From Cyanodermella asteris (Eukaryota; Ascomycota; Lecanoromycetes; Ostropales; Stictidaceae): 64,000 nt of DNA. Both the position numbers and the translations under genes were made by a program. Of the stretch, positions 11,310-22,657 are shown one piece after another (position 1 is the stretch's first letter; every line of letters begins with the position of its first letter). The stretch is from the NCBI GenBank assembly GCA_900618795.1, contig UYJD01000001.1, positions 507,388 to 571,387 of the forward strand. The letters are read 5' to 3'. A model generated the notes under the pieces. That model saw nothing but the letters and a program-made list of their open reading frames with translations, was not told where the DNA came from and made no database searches.

Positions 11310-13346
11310 ATGTCTTTCGACGACGACAATGATTTCGACGATGACGCAAGTTCAGACGATGAGCAGAATGATCAGAACGATCAGGGCGAGGACCAGGATG
11401 ATGGTGATGGTGACGATAATGACAACGACAACGATCAGGAAGATGATGACGAAGGCGATGGAGACGACGATGACGACGGTGAGGGTGAGGGTGAAGACGG
11501 CGACGACATTGAAATGCAAGACGCCACACAGAACAGTCAGCCGAATGGGAATAAGCCCACTGGCACTCTTACCATGCCTTCACAGGACTCAAATGATCCA
11601 TTGAAGCTTACACCTACCCAAGGACAGTCAGCGGAGGAGGGGTCCCAGAGCCAGGAGGACAAGGATCAAACTACCAGGATCGATTACTTTGAAGTTCGAC
11701 CAGAAGCGTTGACGGCGACTACGTACGATATTGTTCCAACAATAGCGGCACCTCAGAGCACATCTATCAACTGCGTTACAGCAACGCCCAATTTGAAGTA
11801 CGTGCTGAGTGGTGGATCAGACGGCTACGTTCGGAAGTACAACTGGCCAGACACAGCAAACGGCAAGCTCCCACTGACTGTTGCGCAACGACACCCGTTT
11901 GTGGACAGCGTTGTCAAGGCTGGAGTTTTAGTCAGCTATTGGGAAAACGATGAGGGTGGAGGAAAGCCCGAAACGTTGTCGCCTGTTTACTCTCTCGCCG
12001 TTCACAGGTACGCCCTATGGGCACTTTCCGGATGCGAGTCGGGTGCAATCAATTTGCAAACCGTTCGTCATGAAGAGGGGACCATCATCCATCGTATTAA
12101 GCACCACACATCAGCTGTCTCCGTCTTGCAATTGTCCCCTGATGAGCGCTCGGTGCTCTCAGGGAGCTGGGACAAAAAAATCATCGACACAGATTTGGAC
12201 ACGGGCAATATCATTCGCAAATACGATGGCAGCCCCAGCCAAATATCAGTGGTCAAAATTCGCCCTGAATCTTCTGTACCAGTGCCGAAGGTCGAGGAAC
12301 CACCGAGATTTGCCAATGGAACTTATTCGAGCAACAACGACAGAAAGCCGCTACCAAACGGGACGACCAACGGTGTCCCTGCGACGGGAACACAGTCCGG
12401 AGGAGCTGGGCAACCATCCCCAGCGCCTAGTAATCACTCCTTCTCATCACTTTTCGGCGACGATGACAACGAAGGCGCGATGGAAACCACTTTCGGTGGT
12501 CCTGGTGGAGATGAGGACAACGATCTTTTCGGAGGCGCCATAACCACGGACATGCGACCCGGTGAGGACCCGGACGAGGATGCCGCAGGCGATATAACAA
12601 TGACAGACGCCGCAGCGACGGCACCACAAGGTGCCGTGACCTCAGAGGCAGCTGTGCCAGCTCCATCAGCAGAAGGCGAAGCCGCGCAGAACGACAACAC
12701 TGCCGCGCCCTCGACACCACGAATTGCCAATGGTACCCTTCCCAACGGCACTCCTTCTCAGTCCGCGAATCCGCACTCTTCCGAGGTTATGGCCCCCAGC
12801 ATCTCCGCCGTTTCCGCAGACCCTCCACCACAGTCCGCCAACACGTTCCTCTCCGCCTCGATTGACGGCTCCATCCGCATATGGGACCGCCGTCAATCCA
12901 CTGCCGTCGTCAAGATGCCTTCGCGCTACGCGCCTCCTTGGTGCATGTCTGCCGTGTGGTCTCCCGACGGCAACTCCTTTTACGCGGGCCGTCGCAACGG
13001 GTCCGTCGAAGAATACTCTCTTCACAAACCGCTCGCCGAGCCGTCGCGGACCTTCCGGTTCCCGTCTGGGTCTGGACCGGTGACTGCGCTCAAGGCGATG
13101 CCAAACGGGCGGCATCTGGTGTGCGCGAGCTTTGATATTCTCAGGCTCTACGATCTCCAACACGAGGAGAAGGCAAACGCGGCGACGGGGAAAACTCCCT
13201 TCCTCATCGTGCCTGGACATAGAACGGGAGTCGTCAGTACGCTGTTTGTGGATCCGACTTGCAAGTTTATGATCAGTACAGGGGGAACTCGGGGCTGGGA
13301 GGGAACGAGCACGCAGGTTCTACTTGGATACGAGATTGGCATTTGA
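11310..13346 (+). CDS. spt8: SAGA complex subunit Spt8, WD40 protein
   Basis: Single exon, 678 aa, start ATG at 11310 (MSFDDDND). Residues ~1-75 are almost pure Asp/Glu, as in Spt8 proteins. WD40-type blades follow: NCVTATPNLKYVLSGGSDG at ~150, the YSLAVH/LWALSGCESG blade at ~230, the VLSGSWDK blade at ~280, then after a long Pro/Gly/Asn linker (~310-520) the TFLSASIDGSIRIWD blade at ~525 and later blades to the C-terminus. The SYWEN stretch is typical of the family. Spt8 sits in SAGA, binds TBP and helps place TBP at promoters, so it acts in the nucleus. The acidic N-terminus and split propeller match family architecture. The gene converges with the GNAT gene, leaving 104 bp between stop codons. 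Confidence 0.9.
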   Translation: MSFDDDNDFDDDASSDDEQNDQNDQGEDQDDGDGDDNDNDNDQEDDDEGDGDDDDDGEGEGEDGDDIEMQDATQNSQPNGNKPTGTLTMPSQDSNDPLKLTPTQGQSAEEGSQSQEDKDQTTRIDYFEVRPEALTATTYDIVPTIAAPQSTSINCVTATPNLKYVLSGGSDGYVRKYNWPDTANGKLPLTVAQRHPFVDSVVKAGVLVSYWENDEGGGKPETLSPVYSLAVHRYALWALSGCESGAINLQTVRHEEGTIIHRIKHHTSAVSVLQLSPDERSVLSGSWDKKIIDTDLDTGNIIRKYDGSPSQISVVKIRPESSVPVPKVEEPPRFANGTYSSNNDRKPLPNGTTNGVPATGTQSGGAGQPSPAPSNHSFSSLFGDDDNEGAMETTFGGPGGDEDNDLFGGAITTDMRPGEDPDEDAAGDITMTDAAATAPQGAVTSEAAVPAPSAEGEAAQNDNTAAPSTPRIANGTLPNGTPSQSANPHSSEVMAPSISAVSADPPPQSANTFLSASIDGSIRIWDRRQSTAVVKMPSRYAPPWCMSAVWSPDGNSFYAGRRNGSVEEYSLHKPLAEPSRTFRFPSGSGPVTALKAMPNGRHLVCASFDILRLYDLQHEEKANAATGKTPFLIVPGHRTGVVSTLFVDPTCKFMISTGGTRGWEGTSTQVLLGYEIGI

Positions 13347-13450
13347 ATGTTGGAGCTATTTCGAAATTGCCAAGTTGGTCTGTTGGATATAAGCCGAACG
13401 AAGACTTGCTCGCGTTGCTTCGAAATTAGTATTCTCTCGGAGAACTATTC

Positions 13451-14010
13451 TTACCACTTCATTCGATACTCCACAAAATCACAAACTCCCATTTGATCAT
13501 ACAGCTTCCTTGCCGGATTGCCATGCTGGGTAGCCCACTGTAGCCTCAAGCATCCCTGTTCTCGCGCAATTCTTGCCACCTCCTGAATCATCTTCCGTCC
13601 GTACCCTTGACCTCTCAAGCTCGGATCGACGAACAAATCTAGGAACTAGAGTCAATCTCCCATCGTCCAAAACAGCGGCTCAAACATCTCTCCAATCCGA
13701 CCCCCCCCCCCCAGATATCTCTCGTGTATCGCTGTGGCTTACCATTCAAATGCATAACGGACCTCTCACTCCACGGCGTCTGGTGCGGGAAAAAATGAGC
13801 AATCCCCAACAACCTGGTCGTCTCGTCCCCCGCATCCCGCAGCACCAGCCCGTGCAGATCCGTCTCCGGATCGACGAGGCGGTCGAACGTCTTGCGGTAC
13901 TGCTCCTCCGGAAGGGAGGACTCGTAAAAGTCGACGTAGGCGCGGAAGAGGGGCGCCCACGCATCAAAGTCGCCCCGGTGGACGGCCGTGATCTTGGCTC
14001 CCGAGGACAT
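13451..14010 (-). CDS. GNAT-family N-acetyltransferase
   Basis: Two exons, 14010-13743 and 13638-13451, joined across a 104-bp intron (donor GTAAGC, acceptor TAG), give 151 aa. The splice restores the acetyl-CoA motif: MHLN is followed by DLFVDPSLRGQGYGR, with R98-x-x-G101-x-G103 as the pyrophosphate loop. The N-terminal FRAYVDFYESSLPEE helix and the C-terminal ARKLYDQMGV block, with the Tyr that often acts as general acid, complete a compact GNAT fold of normal length. The substrate cannot be read from sequence; small-molecule or polyamine-like amines are usual for short single-domain members. The intron carries a run of 12 C on the plus strand (13701-13712) and the upstream side a run of 10 G (14060-14069). 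Confidence 0.88.
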
Positions 14011-15530
14011 GGTGGGTGGAGTTGGGGGATGAAGACGGGGCGAAAACGAGGGTGCTCGAGGGGGGGGGGAGATGGGGGTCGGTTGGAAAAGTAGGGTAGG
14101 TAGGTTGGTGGGGCGATCTGGTCCACGGACGGCTGATGGGGAGGTGGTTTTGAGATGCTTGCGGCCCGGATTACGGTGAGCTGCGCGGAGATGGGAACGT
14201 GAAAAGGGGGGGAAAGCAGGTATGAAAACGGAGGATGGTATATTGATGAAACGGGTTCAGGTCGGGTTATGGAGAAGGATGAGGTGGTTGCAGGCCAGGT
14301 GCGGATATGACTCAGCTCATTGCAGCAGGCCTGGACTGTGAGTGCTTGTAGTCTTATTTGATCAGAGTTTTGGGTGCAGGAACAGCTTGACAGCTATATT
14401 GCCAAATCAGGTACCGAGAAGGCGACGAGGGTTGTCTTCATCTCACGTCACGGCGGTGCAAATGACTGGCCGTGTGTGTGAGGGCGGGGTCACCACCATT
14501 CGGAGCAGTGAACTGCTGCATGCATCACGAAGCGTCGGAAGGTCCAGTCGTGCTCGAGGCCTTGATATCCAGCAATGATCCCTACCTAGCATCGCATAAT
14601 CAGCTGTGATCCCGGACTAACGATATGATTCGCAAGCATGAGGACAGCTCCAGCAATTATCATAATTGGCCGCCCCTCGAAGCCATCGTCAATGTCTTGG
14701 CATTGGGCACCAGCAAAGCAGGAGCCCTCGCGAACGTGGCCGGAAATCTCCTTTCAAAATCTCGTTCATGCCCCTCTTCCCAAACTCCCTGTCAAATACT
14801 TGTTTCTAGGGCAAGATCAACATCTACAGAGACCGAGTCGACCCGGCAGAGCAGACGCGAGCGGACGCGCGATCAGACACCCGGGACCGGCTGATTGCGA
14901 TGTCGCCACAGCGGGGAGGCGAAACGTGATGCGTCTCAGCGTTTGTCAACTGAAGCTGGCCTGAGACTAACAAATGCTACTTGACGGCTTCGTGACTATA
15001 CGTGAGCTGTGTCGAAAGGCGCTCTGGTCGTTCACGCGCCTCGAGGGCATTGTCAGGGCGTTACCGCAACCCAAGGACCGACACTGGTGTGCCCGACTGT
15101 GCCAGACCATCACTGGTACCTCCAAGTTAATGAATGGCGCGTTCTCAGGGAAGCACGTTCGGCGCGAAATAGGTCAAAAGTCACTCATACACTGGGACGA
15201 TCTGCCAACAACACCACGCTTGTTCATGAATACTAATGTACATCTAGCCAGCAGCAAAAGACTAGCTGGCGGCTCCAGCAAGGACTCACTTTTACCGTGA
15301 TGGTCCTGCGAGCAACTTTTTGATATCAACGTCCCATACCCAGTCCAGAGTCCAAGCGCAAGCAGCCAAAAAGCCAACGTCCGTGAAATATCTGAAAATG
15401 CCTTTGTCTGTGTTCAAATGCAACGTTGGCGCGGTATGGAGCAAGAGTCAGGTCTCGTCTCCCTCGACACCGACCTGGTGAAGCTATCGCCTTTCCATCA
15501 TTTTAGATGGTCATCTTCAATTCTGGCCTT
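14011..15530. other. intergenic, no gene seen
   Basis: Promoter side of the GNAT gene plus the 3' side of the unknown gene at 15531. Short overlapping frames only. Near the GNAT start there are G-runs on the plus strand (14060-14069 and around 14204-14210). No family was recognised. Confidence 0.5.
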
Positions 15531-16469
15531 TCACATCTCCATTGTGATTTCAGTGGGCGTCGAGGTGGCAATGGCGATTGGCTGAGCAATCGGCTCAGGG
15601 CTTGCCCTGGCGGCCATGAGCTCACCTTCAAACATTCCCTGCTGAAGATTGCTGTTTGCAACGTTGCCGTCATACGACAACAAACGACCCTCGGTCAGCT
15701 TATCGCTAAACAGGTACCAGCCGTCCGCGCCTTGCATCTGGTCGCGTGCCTTGACGAGGAACGCCTCTTTGCCGTCACTCTTGGCGAGAATTTGAGCATC
15801 GCTCAAGCGCGCAAAATGGTTATCAATGTACTTTGCCCAACCCTTGCAAGCGCTTGCCAACTCGGAACCAGATGACGAGTCGACACTGCGCCAGCCGACA
15901 CCCAAAGTCATCGCAGCCTCGTCGTATGCGGGCGCGCTAGGAGTCTCTGGGGTCAACGGCGTGGGAGCAAGCATACCCGGGGCGGTGGTGGGCGAACCGC
16001 TGCGAACACCGGTGAGGTCCAGACGCGAAGCCTTGGAAGGTCTGTTCACGGCACGCGCCATCTCCTCGGCATCTACGACAGCTTGTTCGGCGGCCGCGGC
16101 AGCTGCGCGGCGTTCCTCCTCCAGCTGGTGCTCATACCAAGTGCCAGTGCTGCTTGACGCGTCTCCGCCAATGGGTCGCAGCGTGGCTGGGTCAAGCATC
16201 ATCATACCCTCAGCATACAAGGGCTCGGGAGCAGGTGCAGATGTGTCCATTGTGTTCTCGGCCTGGAACGCTGCCTGGCGCTCATCGTCTTCCAACTGAT
16301 CCCGCGATCGCTTGCGCGAGCGCTGCTGCTGCAATTGCGGCCGTCGCTGTGGTGGCTCGGGCGAGGGGGAGTACGTGGTGCAATGCGAACGGCTGCGAGG
16401 ACAGTACTCCGTGACAGGAGGAGGTGGATAGAACATTGTTGGACCAGACATCATGTCGACTGAGAGCAT
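15531..16469 (-). CDS. unknown fungal protein with basic and Ala-rich parts
   Basis: Not recognised. The start chosen is the ATG at 16469 (MLSVDMMSGP), 312 aa; the frame stays open another ~100 codons upstream but that stretch is pyrimidine-rich leader without a convincing ATG context. Residues ~10-45 are Pro/Gln-rich, followed by a basic RSRKRSRDQ stretch that could be a nuclear localisation signal. Around 100-125 is a Glu/Ala helix (EEERRAAAAAAEQAVVDAEEMA), then a Pro/Thr linker. The best ordered part is C-terminal (~200-290), with GWAKYIDNHFARLSD and GWYLFSDKLTEGRLLSYDG, which looks like a small conserved domain. Strong codon bias supports expression as protein. Nuclear location is an inference from the basic stretch only. 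Confidence 0.7.
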   Translation of the reverse strand: MLSVDMMSGPTMFYPPPPVTEYCPRSRSHCTTYSPSPEPPQRRPQLQQQRSRKRSRDQLEDDERQAAFQAENTMDTSAPAPEPLYAEGMMMLDPATLRPIGGDASSSTGTWYEHQLEEERRAAAAAAEQAVVDAEEMARAVNRPSKASRLDLTGVRSGSPTTAPGMLAPTPLTPETPSAPAYDEAAMTLGVGWRSVDSSSGSELASACKGWAKYIDNHFARLSDAQILAKSDGKEAFLVKARDQMQGADGWYLFSDKLTEGRLLSYDGNVANSNLQQGMFEGELMAARASPEPIAQPIAIATSTPTEITMEM

Positions 16470-18873
16470 TCTGCGAGAGGGGAGTCTTGGGTGGTGGGTG
16501 GTGCTGCGCGGGAGTGAAGAGACAGAAGTGGTGGGTGGTGGGTGCCGAGTTCGCCGCCGAACGGACTGACACAACGCTGAGGTATGAGGTAGGTGAGGGT
16601 GTGAGTAAGTGAGTGAAGGTAGGATGAGGATGGAGTGAGTAATGGGAGGGCGCGACAACGACGGGCACTGGCAGTCTGACGAGAGATGGCAGACGAGAAA
16701 GAGGTAGAGGGAAGAACAGGTCAAGAAAGGCAGAAGAGAAAGGCGAAGCTGAAGTAGGCCGGCTGGCGACGCGCAGAGCACGACGACTCGGACGGGCGTC
16801 GGCAGGCGAAGACGCTGGCTGTCTGTGGATGGGCATCATTCGGATGTGAGCTCTGCTGCTGCTGCTGGGAAGCCCGGGTCTGGGAATCGCCGGACTCAAC
16901 TCTGCGCAGCACTTGTCAGCATGCCCGATCGCCGTCCAGCTTTTTGCTCTCTTCTGTCTTTGCTGGCTTTGCCTGTTCTCACTCCGTGTCTCTCCCGGCC
17001 GTCTCTCCTGCTGATTGGTTCGATTGTTTGCTCCAGACACTGAGAAGTCCCTCTTTGCGACCGTGCTACCCACGGTCATCTGTGCGAAGGCTGGGCGCTA
17101 TGCCGTGCAGATTGGAGGCGCTCTGCCAGCCTCCTCTGCTCGACCCATCACCGGCAGCCTCTCCAGACACCGGAGACCCTGATCGTTATTCTGGCACGGC
17201 GCCATTCCTTGTGTTCAGTTGGCTGCTCTGCGCTAGACTGCAGATGGTCATGATCCGACCTGGTTTCGGCCATAATCGTCTTCTTGTGCCCCTCCATGGA
17301 AACGCTGTTAGCTTTTCTAGTCATTGGCGTCGTCAGCAATAGCGGAGCTTGCAACAGGCATCCTCTTTGATGCTGCGATTGGTTGCATGGCGAACAGCTG
17401 GAAGACGGCAAGCCGGGCAAGCCATGCTGCATGCTTGACCCTTCGCTCCTCCGCTGCTGCTGTTCGCGTGAACATTTTCCCGCACCGCTCTTTTGAGGCT
17501 GCTGATGTTGTTGTCTTTCATTCAGGGTGTTTGCCCCAAGACGCCCCATCCCTGTTTGGAGAGACCAGCTGACGGACAACTCAGACTGCCTCGCCTGATC
17601 CTCTTCGTGCCGGTTCTGCGCATCAAGGGGGCAAGGACTACTGTCTTGGCATCTGCGAGTCGCTCACAGGCTCACGCGGGAGCAGATAGAGGCTCGGGCA
17701 GCTTCTGATAAGGGTCCTGTCGCTCGTTTCCGGATTGATGGTGTACGTGACCTGGGCAGGTAGAGGGGCTCTTCTGCGGTGAGTCGATCATGGCCTCTCT
17801 CGACCGGAGGCGCGGTCATGGATTGCTACATTCTCGGCCTTGATCGTCGCTACTGGTCCAGGTCGTGAGAGCATCTGTCTTCGGCAGGTTTGGTAAGTGT
17901 GCATGCTAGACATTGACGATAACGGCCCACTTCTGCTCTTCTGAGGCGACAGAAGCATAGTGGCGAGGCCCGTCGTTTTTGAGACGAGCTCAGCCGGAGC
18001 AGTTGTAGCAGCACTGAGAGCCCGCCCTCGACCGGACGAGGAGCTGCCCTCAATCAAACGCGATGCTCCGATGGTATTGCAAACCACTTTTCCGGCGCCA
18101 CTATCAGGGCTTATCGCAGTGCAAATTCGTTCTAGATCGATTCGCCATTCACGTTCACGCAAGATTTTGGGGCCATCACGGTGATGAGAATCACCCTCAT
18201 GTCATTTCGATTCTACCTGCGACCATCTGTCGCTGTTCTCGCACAGAGTTCCCCATGCAGAAGCCTTCACGTGGCCTCTTCCTCCACGGCCATTCCCCCT
18301 CCATCGTCAAAGATTGACAAATGAAAAATTAAAGCTTCCAACCACGAAAGGCAGTCTCCGTAGAGACTGGTCCTGCAGTCTTCCTCTTCGAGAGTACTAG
18401 ATCCGTGGCGCCGAGGCATTGTGAAGTGAACGAGTGAAAGTCGGTGCGGTCGTGTTGTTGTTCTTCTCTCCTTGCAAGGAGAGCGAGCGAGAAGTGCTCA
18501 AAGTAAACGGAGTTGCGCGTTGCTCGTGTGCTTGTTGATACAGTCTTGAGAGGCGTAAAAGCGCCGCGTATTCAATTTGGGTTGGCGCTGTAGCACTGAC
18601 GGGAAGCGAGATCCGAACGCCTGAGAGCTCTCCAAAATCTTGATGCTAAGAACAAGGTGAGAAGTAGAGCTCAAATTGCACTTCCAATCTTGCGTGCCGC
18701 AGGTGCGACTGAACATGTCATGTAAACAATCTGATGATCAGTCCTTCACCTGGAATGAGTCGAGAAACTTTTTTTTTTCGTTTGGGTCGCAGATGCTCCT
18801 GCTAACAACTTTGAGATTTATCGAGGAGACCTTTGTCGCGGGCGCAGTGCAGCCAGTGGTCCATCGATTTCGA
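16470..18873. other. intergenic with pyrimidine-rich leader
   Basis: On the minus strand, 16470-16760 is strongly CT-rich, typical of a fungal promoter and 5' leader for the gene at 15531. The remainder to 18873 has only short overlapping frames on both strands and no recognisable family. A run of T (18768-18778) lies just past the BTB gene's stop codon. Confidence 0.5.
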
Positions 18874-19804
18874 TCAGACGGTCTTTGGCGAACTCTTGTT
18901 CGTCAATTCCGTGATGTCGTCGATGTGGTTGCACATGGCGACGAAAAGGTCAAAGAACAACTTGCTTCCGCCGGCTTCCATCTCCATCTGCATGGTTCCG
19001 CTGCGCTTGAACGTCTTGCGCGAGCGGATGATCAGAGCCAGGAAATGAGCTCGGAGCTTGGCATCGTGTTCAGGGGTGTTCTCGTAGGCGTACCTGGCAC
19101 TGCGCAGAATCACGTCGACGGGGATTCCCGTACGCAGACCCTGCTTGCGCAGGGAGATGCGTTGCAGGTCATCGAGTCCGTAACGCTCTGCGGCGCAGTA
19201 CACGGCCGTGTCTTTGAGCAGCACTCCCTGGATACCGGTGTGGTAGAATGTAGATGACATGGTTGTCGTTGGATGAGGTGATTGTGATTTCATGTTCTCT
19301 CCGGGAGTTGACACGGCGTCCTCGAGGGACCAGCTATCCCGCTTGAGCCGGTTGGGCTCATGCACGAGGCGGGGATAGTAGTCGCCCTTGTACAGGTACT
19401 CGAGGATGGCGGAGAGGACTTCTGGCTCTTCGTCTGGCAGCTCGATCCGCTTCGCTGGGCCAGCCTCGTAAAACTGGTTACGAAGCAAGGCCGCAAAGAA
19501 GGGTGACAGAGACAGCACTTCCGAATGGCAGGCAAACAGCCGCGCATCCGAACCGACAACTAAAGTGATGACGGCACTGGATGTAGCATTGCTAGAGTTT
19601 GTTAGTTTCGACTAATTGGTGCACATGGGCCTTTGCGACTCACCTGCTTGGGGAAGTGCTGCTGTCGAAGTTGAGCGCCTGCAGCTTCGCCCGCGCTTGC
19701 TGAGTGAACGAGCGCTTGCTCGGCTTGACAATCCTGCTGGGTGGTTTTGTGATCTTGTTCTGGTCCCTCGACTGCGCGAAGGAGCGCTTGAACATGGTCG
19801 CCAT
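18874..19804 (-). CDS. BTB/POZ domain protein
   Basis: Two exons, 19804-19644 and 19591-18874, with a 52-bp intron (GTGAGT...TAG, CTAAC branch site) give 292 aa. Splicing joins a basic N-terminal tail (FKRSFAQSRDQNKITKPPSR) to a BTB core: VITLVVGSDARLFACHSEVLSLSPFF at about residues 60-86, then IELPDEEPEVLSAILEYLYKGDYY, the signature of fungal BTB proteins. A second helical part follows (KDTAVYCAAERYGLDDLQRISLRK), equivalent to the BACK-like extension. No kelch, MATH or zinc finger domain is attached. Such proteins are often Cul3 adaptors or transcription co-regulators, but nothing here picks a partner. Two ATGs (19804 and 19795) are possible starts. A TCACGTGA palindrome lies 380 bp upstream. 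Confidence 0.85.
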
Positions 19805-21083
19805 GTTTCTGAATTACGTTGAAGGTATTTCGGAAAAGATTGTCACAGATGATTGTAAAAACGAACGAGTAACGGAAGCTGGCACGAAAGGCTCGAAGGC
19901 CAGAAGTTGGATTGATTCGAAGGTACAACTCTGCTATAGAAAGAGCGAAGAATAGTTGGAATCAGCGGCGCGGCGCACGTTGCATGTCGAGGCTCCGAAG
20001 TTCAACTCGAAACACCGTCTCAACCACGGAAAAATGGTATGATAGATGTAGCGAGCAGACTCTACCAGGATGTCTCAAAAGAGATGTCCTTGGTGTTGTT
20101 TCTGGCTGGCCCGATGAAGCGTGAGAGAGGAAAAGAGGGCGAGAAGTTGCGGACGACGAGGCATAGCCGCTCAGGCGCCAGAGTCACGTGACTGAAATGA
20201 GGCTGGCTGTGCTGGCTGCAGCAAGGCTGGGGAAGATACTTACTTAGACCTATCAGGATGCTGGCATGGCACAAGTCTGCCGGTCGCCCTGCCCCGAGGC
20301 TTTCCGTGTCTCAAGTCAACGCATCTACGCCAAGGGATTTCCGTCTAACCGTCAGGTAGTCCCGCCATCTTGTCGACATCAAAGCGACGGATGTCGGATG
20401 GACACTAGCAGAAGTCCCCGTCGGATGGTGCCCCATGAGACTCGCGGCGGTACGCTCATAGTGCAAAGCCCCAATGAGTGACAACAGATGCTCCGACGCT
20501 GTTGACGACGGCTAGTTCTGCGCGAGGATGGGGAAATTGAGGTCAAACCCTGATACATTCTGCGATAGTGCGACTACAGACGCCGCTATCAGTACTCAAT
20601 AGACACGCTCTTTGGCACAATGATGTTTGTACTCAGCCTTGTAGCTCAATGAGCTTGTTCGTCAGCCAAGATCAATGTGTGATTCATACGACCTTGACGT
20701 CGCTGAGTAAGAGGTTGATGACAAGATGTCCGAGGTCTCGGAACCTTCATATACGCTGGATTCTGACACCAGACTCCGGCTTTGCGAGACTATGCAAGAT
20801 GGGAGGCAGCACCACTGAGTACTTTCATGGCTGCAGACAGGCATCGAAGCTGCTCCGCCAGCCCGAGAGCTTCGCTTCTGTCCCTTGATGGCTCCTCATC
20901 TAACCCCGCCAGATGCCCAACGATGACTACGCATTGAGACGGCCCCTCATCTGGGTCAATTATATTTGCGTGGGCTTGCCCTCAATTTCTATCGCATTAA
21001 CAGTTCACTGTTTGTCACTCAGCCACTCAAACATTTATCAAGCTCATCGCGGGACTGCATTAAAACTGTGCAACACCACAAAC
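19805..21083. promoter_or_regulatory. divergent region, BTB gene and EthD-like gene
   Basis: About 1.3 kb holding the promoters of the minus-strand BTB gene and the plus-strand EthD-like gene. A perfect TCACGTGA is at 20184-20191. No open frame here resembles a protein family. Confidence 0.45.
20184..20191. promoter_or_regulatory. TCACGTGA palindromic E-box
   Basis: Perfect 8-bp palindrome with a CACGTG core, 380 bp upstream of the BTB gene start. bHLH factors of the Cbf1 and Pho4/NUC-1 type bind such sites. Function is inferred from the motif only. Confidence 0.3.
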
Positions 21084-21764
21084 ATGGCTCGTACGTGAGC
21101 CTTTCGCGATCATATCACCCATCACTGACAAGAAGCAAACAGCATGCGATGCGACTGTCACGTACCCAGCGGGCGCCAAGTTCGACCTCGACTGTAAGTT
21201 CATACCAAAGAGGCTGCAACTTTAGTCTGCCCAGGTACCCGGATTTGTCTGCTTTGTTGACGGTGAATGCTTCAGACTATCTCAAGACGCACATGCCACT
21301 CGTGCAGGAGAAATGGGGCCCCAGTGGCATGACAGGCTACAACGTTCTCAAGTACAAGGCCTCTGCCGACGGCAGCCCAGCGGTTCACAGCTACGGCGCC
21401 ACCTTGCGATTCGAGAGCGTTGAGGCATTCGAGAAGGTAAGGTCAACCTACCCATGGCACCAGCGAGCTCGCTTTGTCAGACTAGACATCGGATGCAGCC
21501 GGCAGAGGGACTGACATGTTTACTTTGCAGTCCATCAAGGGAGAGCATACCGCCACGGTGTTGGGCGATGTCCCCAACTTCTCAGATCAGAAACCGTAAG
21601 TATAATCCCTCACATTTAGAGAACACCCCAGCTAACTTATTTGCAGTACTGTGAGTTCAATACAAGCCAGGGATATGGACTGCGTCGGCCGAGTACGTCA
21701 GATTGACTTGGAACCAGATCACCTACGCAGAGAGAATCACAGGCAGCTGATTTGGAAAACTTGA
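21084..21764 (+). CDS. EthD-domain small protein
   Basis: Exons 21084-21090, 21143-21193, 21276-21436, 21531-21595 and 21647-21764, all with GT-AG borders and matching phases. The spliced product starts MAPCDATVTYPAGAKFD, then DYYLKTHMPLVQEKWGP, YNVLKYKASADG, YGATLRFESVEAFEK and TVLGDVPNFSDQKP, which is the EthD fold of dimeric alpha-beta barrel proteins (about 100 aa, often in detoxification or polyketide pathways). The first coding exon is only 7 nt. The C-terminus is uncertain: relatives usually end with a short hydrophobic strand after NFSD.KP, whereas the simple read-through gives an unrelated ~39-residue tail; a GTGAGT at 21651 offers another splice. No pathway genes flank it, so the substrate is unknown. 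Confidence 0.75.
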
Positions 21765-22657
21765 CGCTCATCAACACGGCCATGGTTGGGAAGACAGCTG
21801 TGCTTCCGATTGTTGAAGTAGATCTTGTACGATATGACTTTGTCAGTATGTGACCCGCGGGTGGTTTGTTCGGATGCCCGCTTTCGGTTTCCCACCGACC
21901 GAGCTGAAATGAGAGCACCTGTCTAGGCAATAAATGAAGGTTATAAAAAGCGAAGCAATCTCGGTCCAAGCCAGCAACTCCCACCGGGGGGGGTGGGGGG
22001 GTGAAGTGCTGGAACGTAGCCTCTAATCCTGCGAATGATGACATGAGGAGTAAAAGCAAGCAACACGTATGACCTATGAGAACTTCCAAAAGATCATCAG
22101 CAGCTTACCGCGCGTCAAGAACGCGTTGACGATGCTATTTCCAAAACGGGCGCATCGAAGCCGAGGATGGCAGTAGCCTCGCACAGCGATTGCTTGGCCA
22201 GCAAACTAGGCGCGGCCAGCCTGAAACCGCCCCAATGGACCCCGCTATGCCTGCCGACAGACGAAGCAGATCGCAACAGCGCTACCAGCATTCGTCCTCA
22301 ACGTTTCAAGTGTCCAATTCTGCAAGCCAGCTCGAACTCGCTCAAGCTACCAGGAGCTTTATACCAGTGACCTTGTACCTGCTCTCCACTTCCTTCGACC
22401 CATCTTCTCCTCCGAGCTTACTCCGACGTCTCTGCTGGCCAGATCGCCCTTCCCTTGTCTTCACTTCTTGCAGGCCACCGCCAACCATCAACCTCTGCGT
22501 CTCCGAGTCATCATCAATAGCGATCGCAGTCCGAAATATATCTGGTCTCCAGGCACCTTACCTCAATTCTTCCTCGGATCACACCCAAAATAGCATTCTC
22601 CCCAAGAATCTGGGCACATCCCCCAAAAAAACACTCGTCCTCATTAAACAAGCCAAG
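21765..22657. promoter_or_regulatory. promoter and long leader of the Pho85-type kinase
   Basis: Holds a G-rich tract (around 21987-22002) and then a long CT-rich leader. From 22190 to the kinase ATG at 22658 the plus strand is open in the kinase frame, including an in-frame ATG at 22235, so part may be translated (see findings). Confidence 0.45.

Noticed and set aside
15531-16781. 416-aa version of the unknown gene
   Set aside because: The extra N-terminal ~100 codons are CT-rich leader without a good ATG; the ATG at 16469 is a better start.
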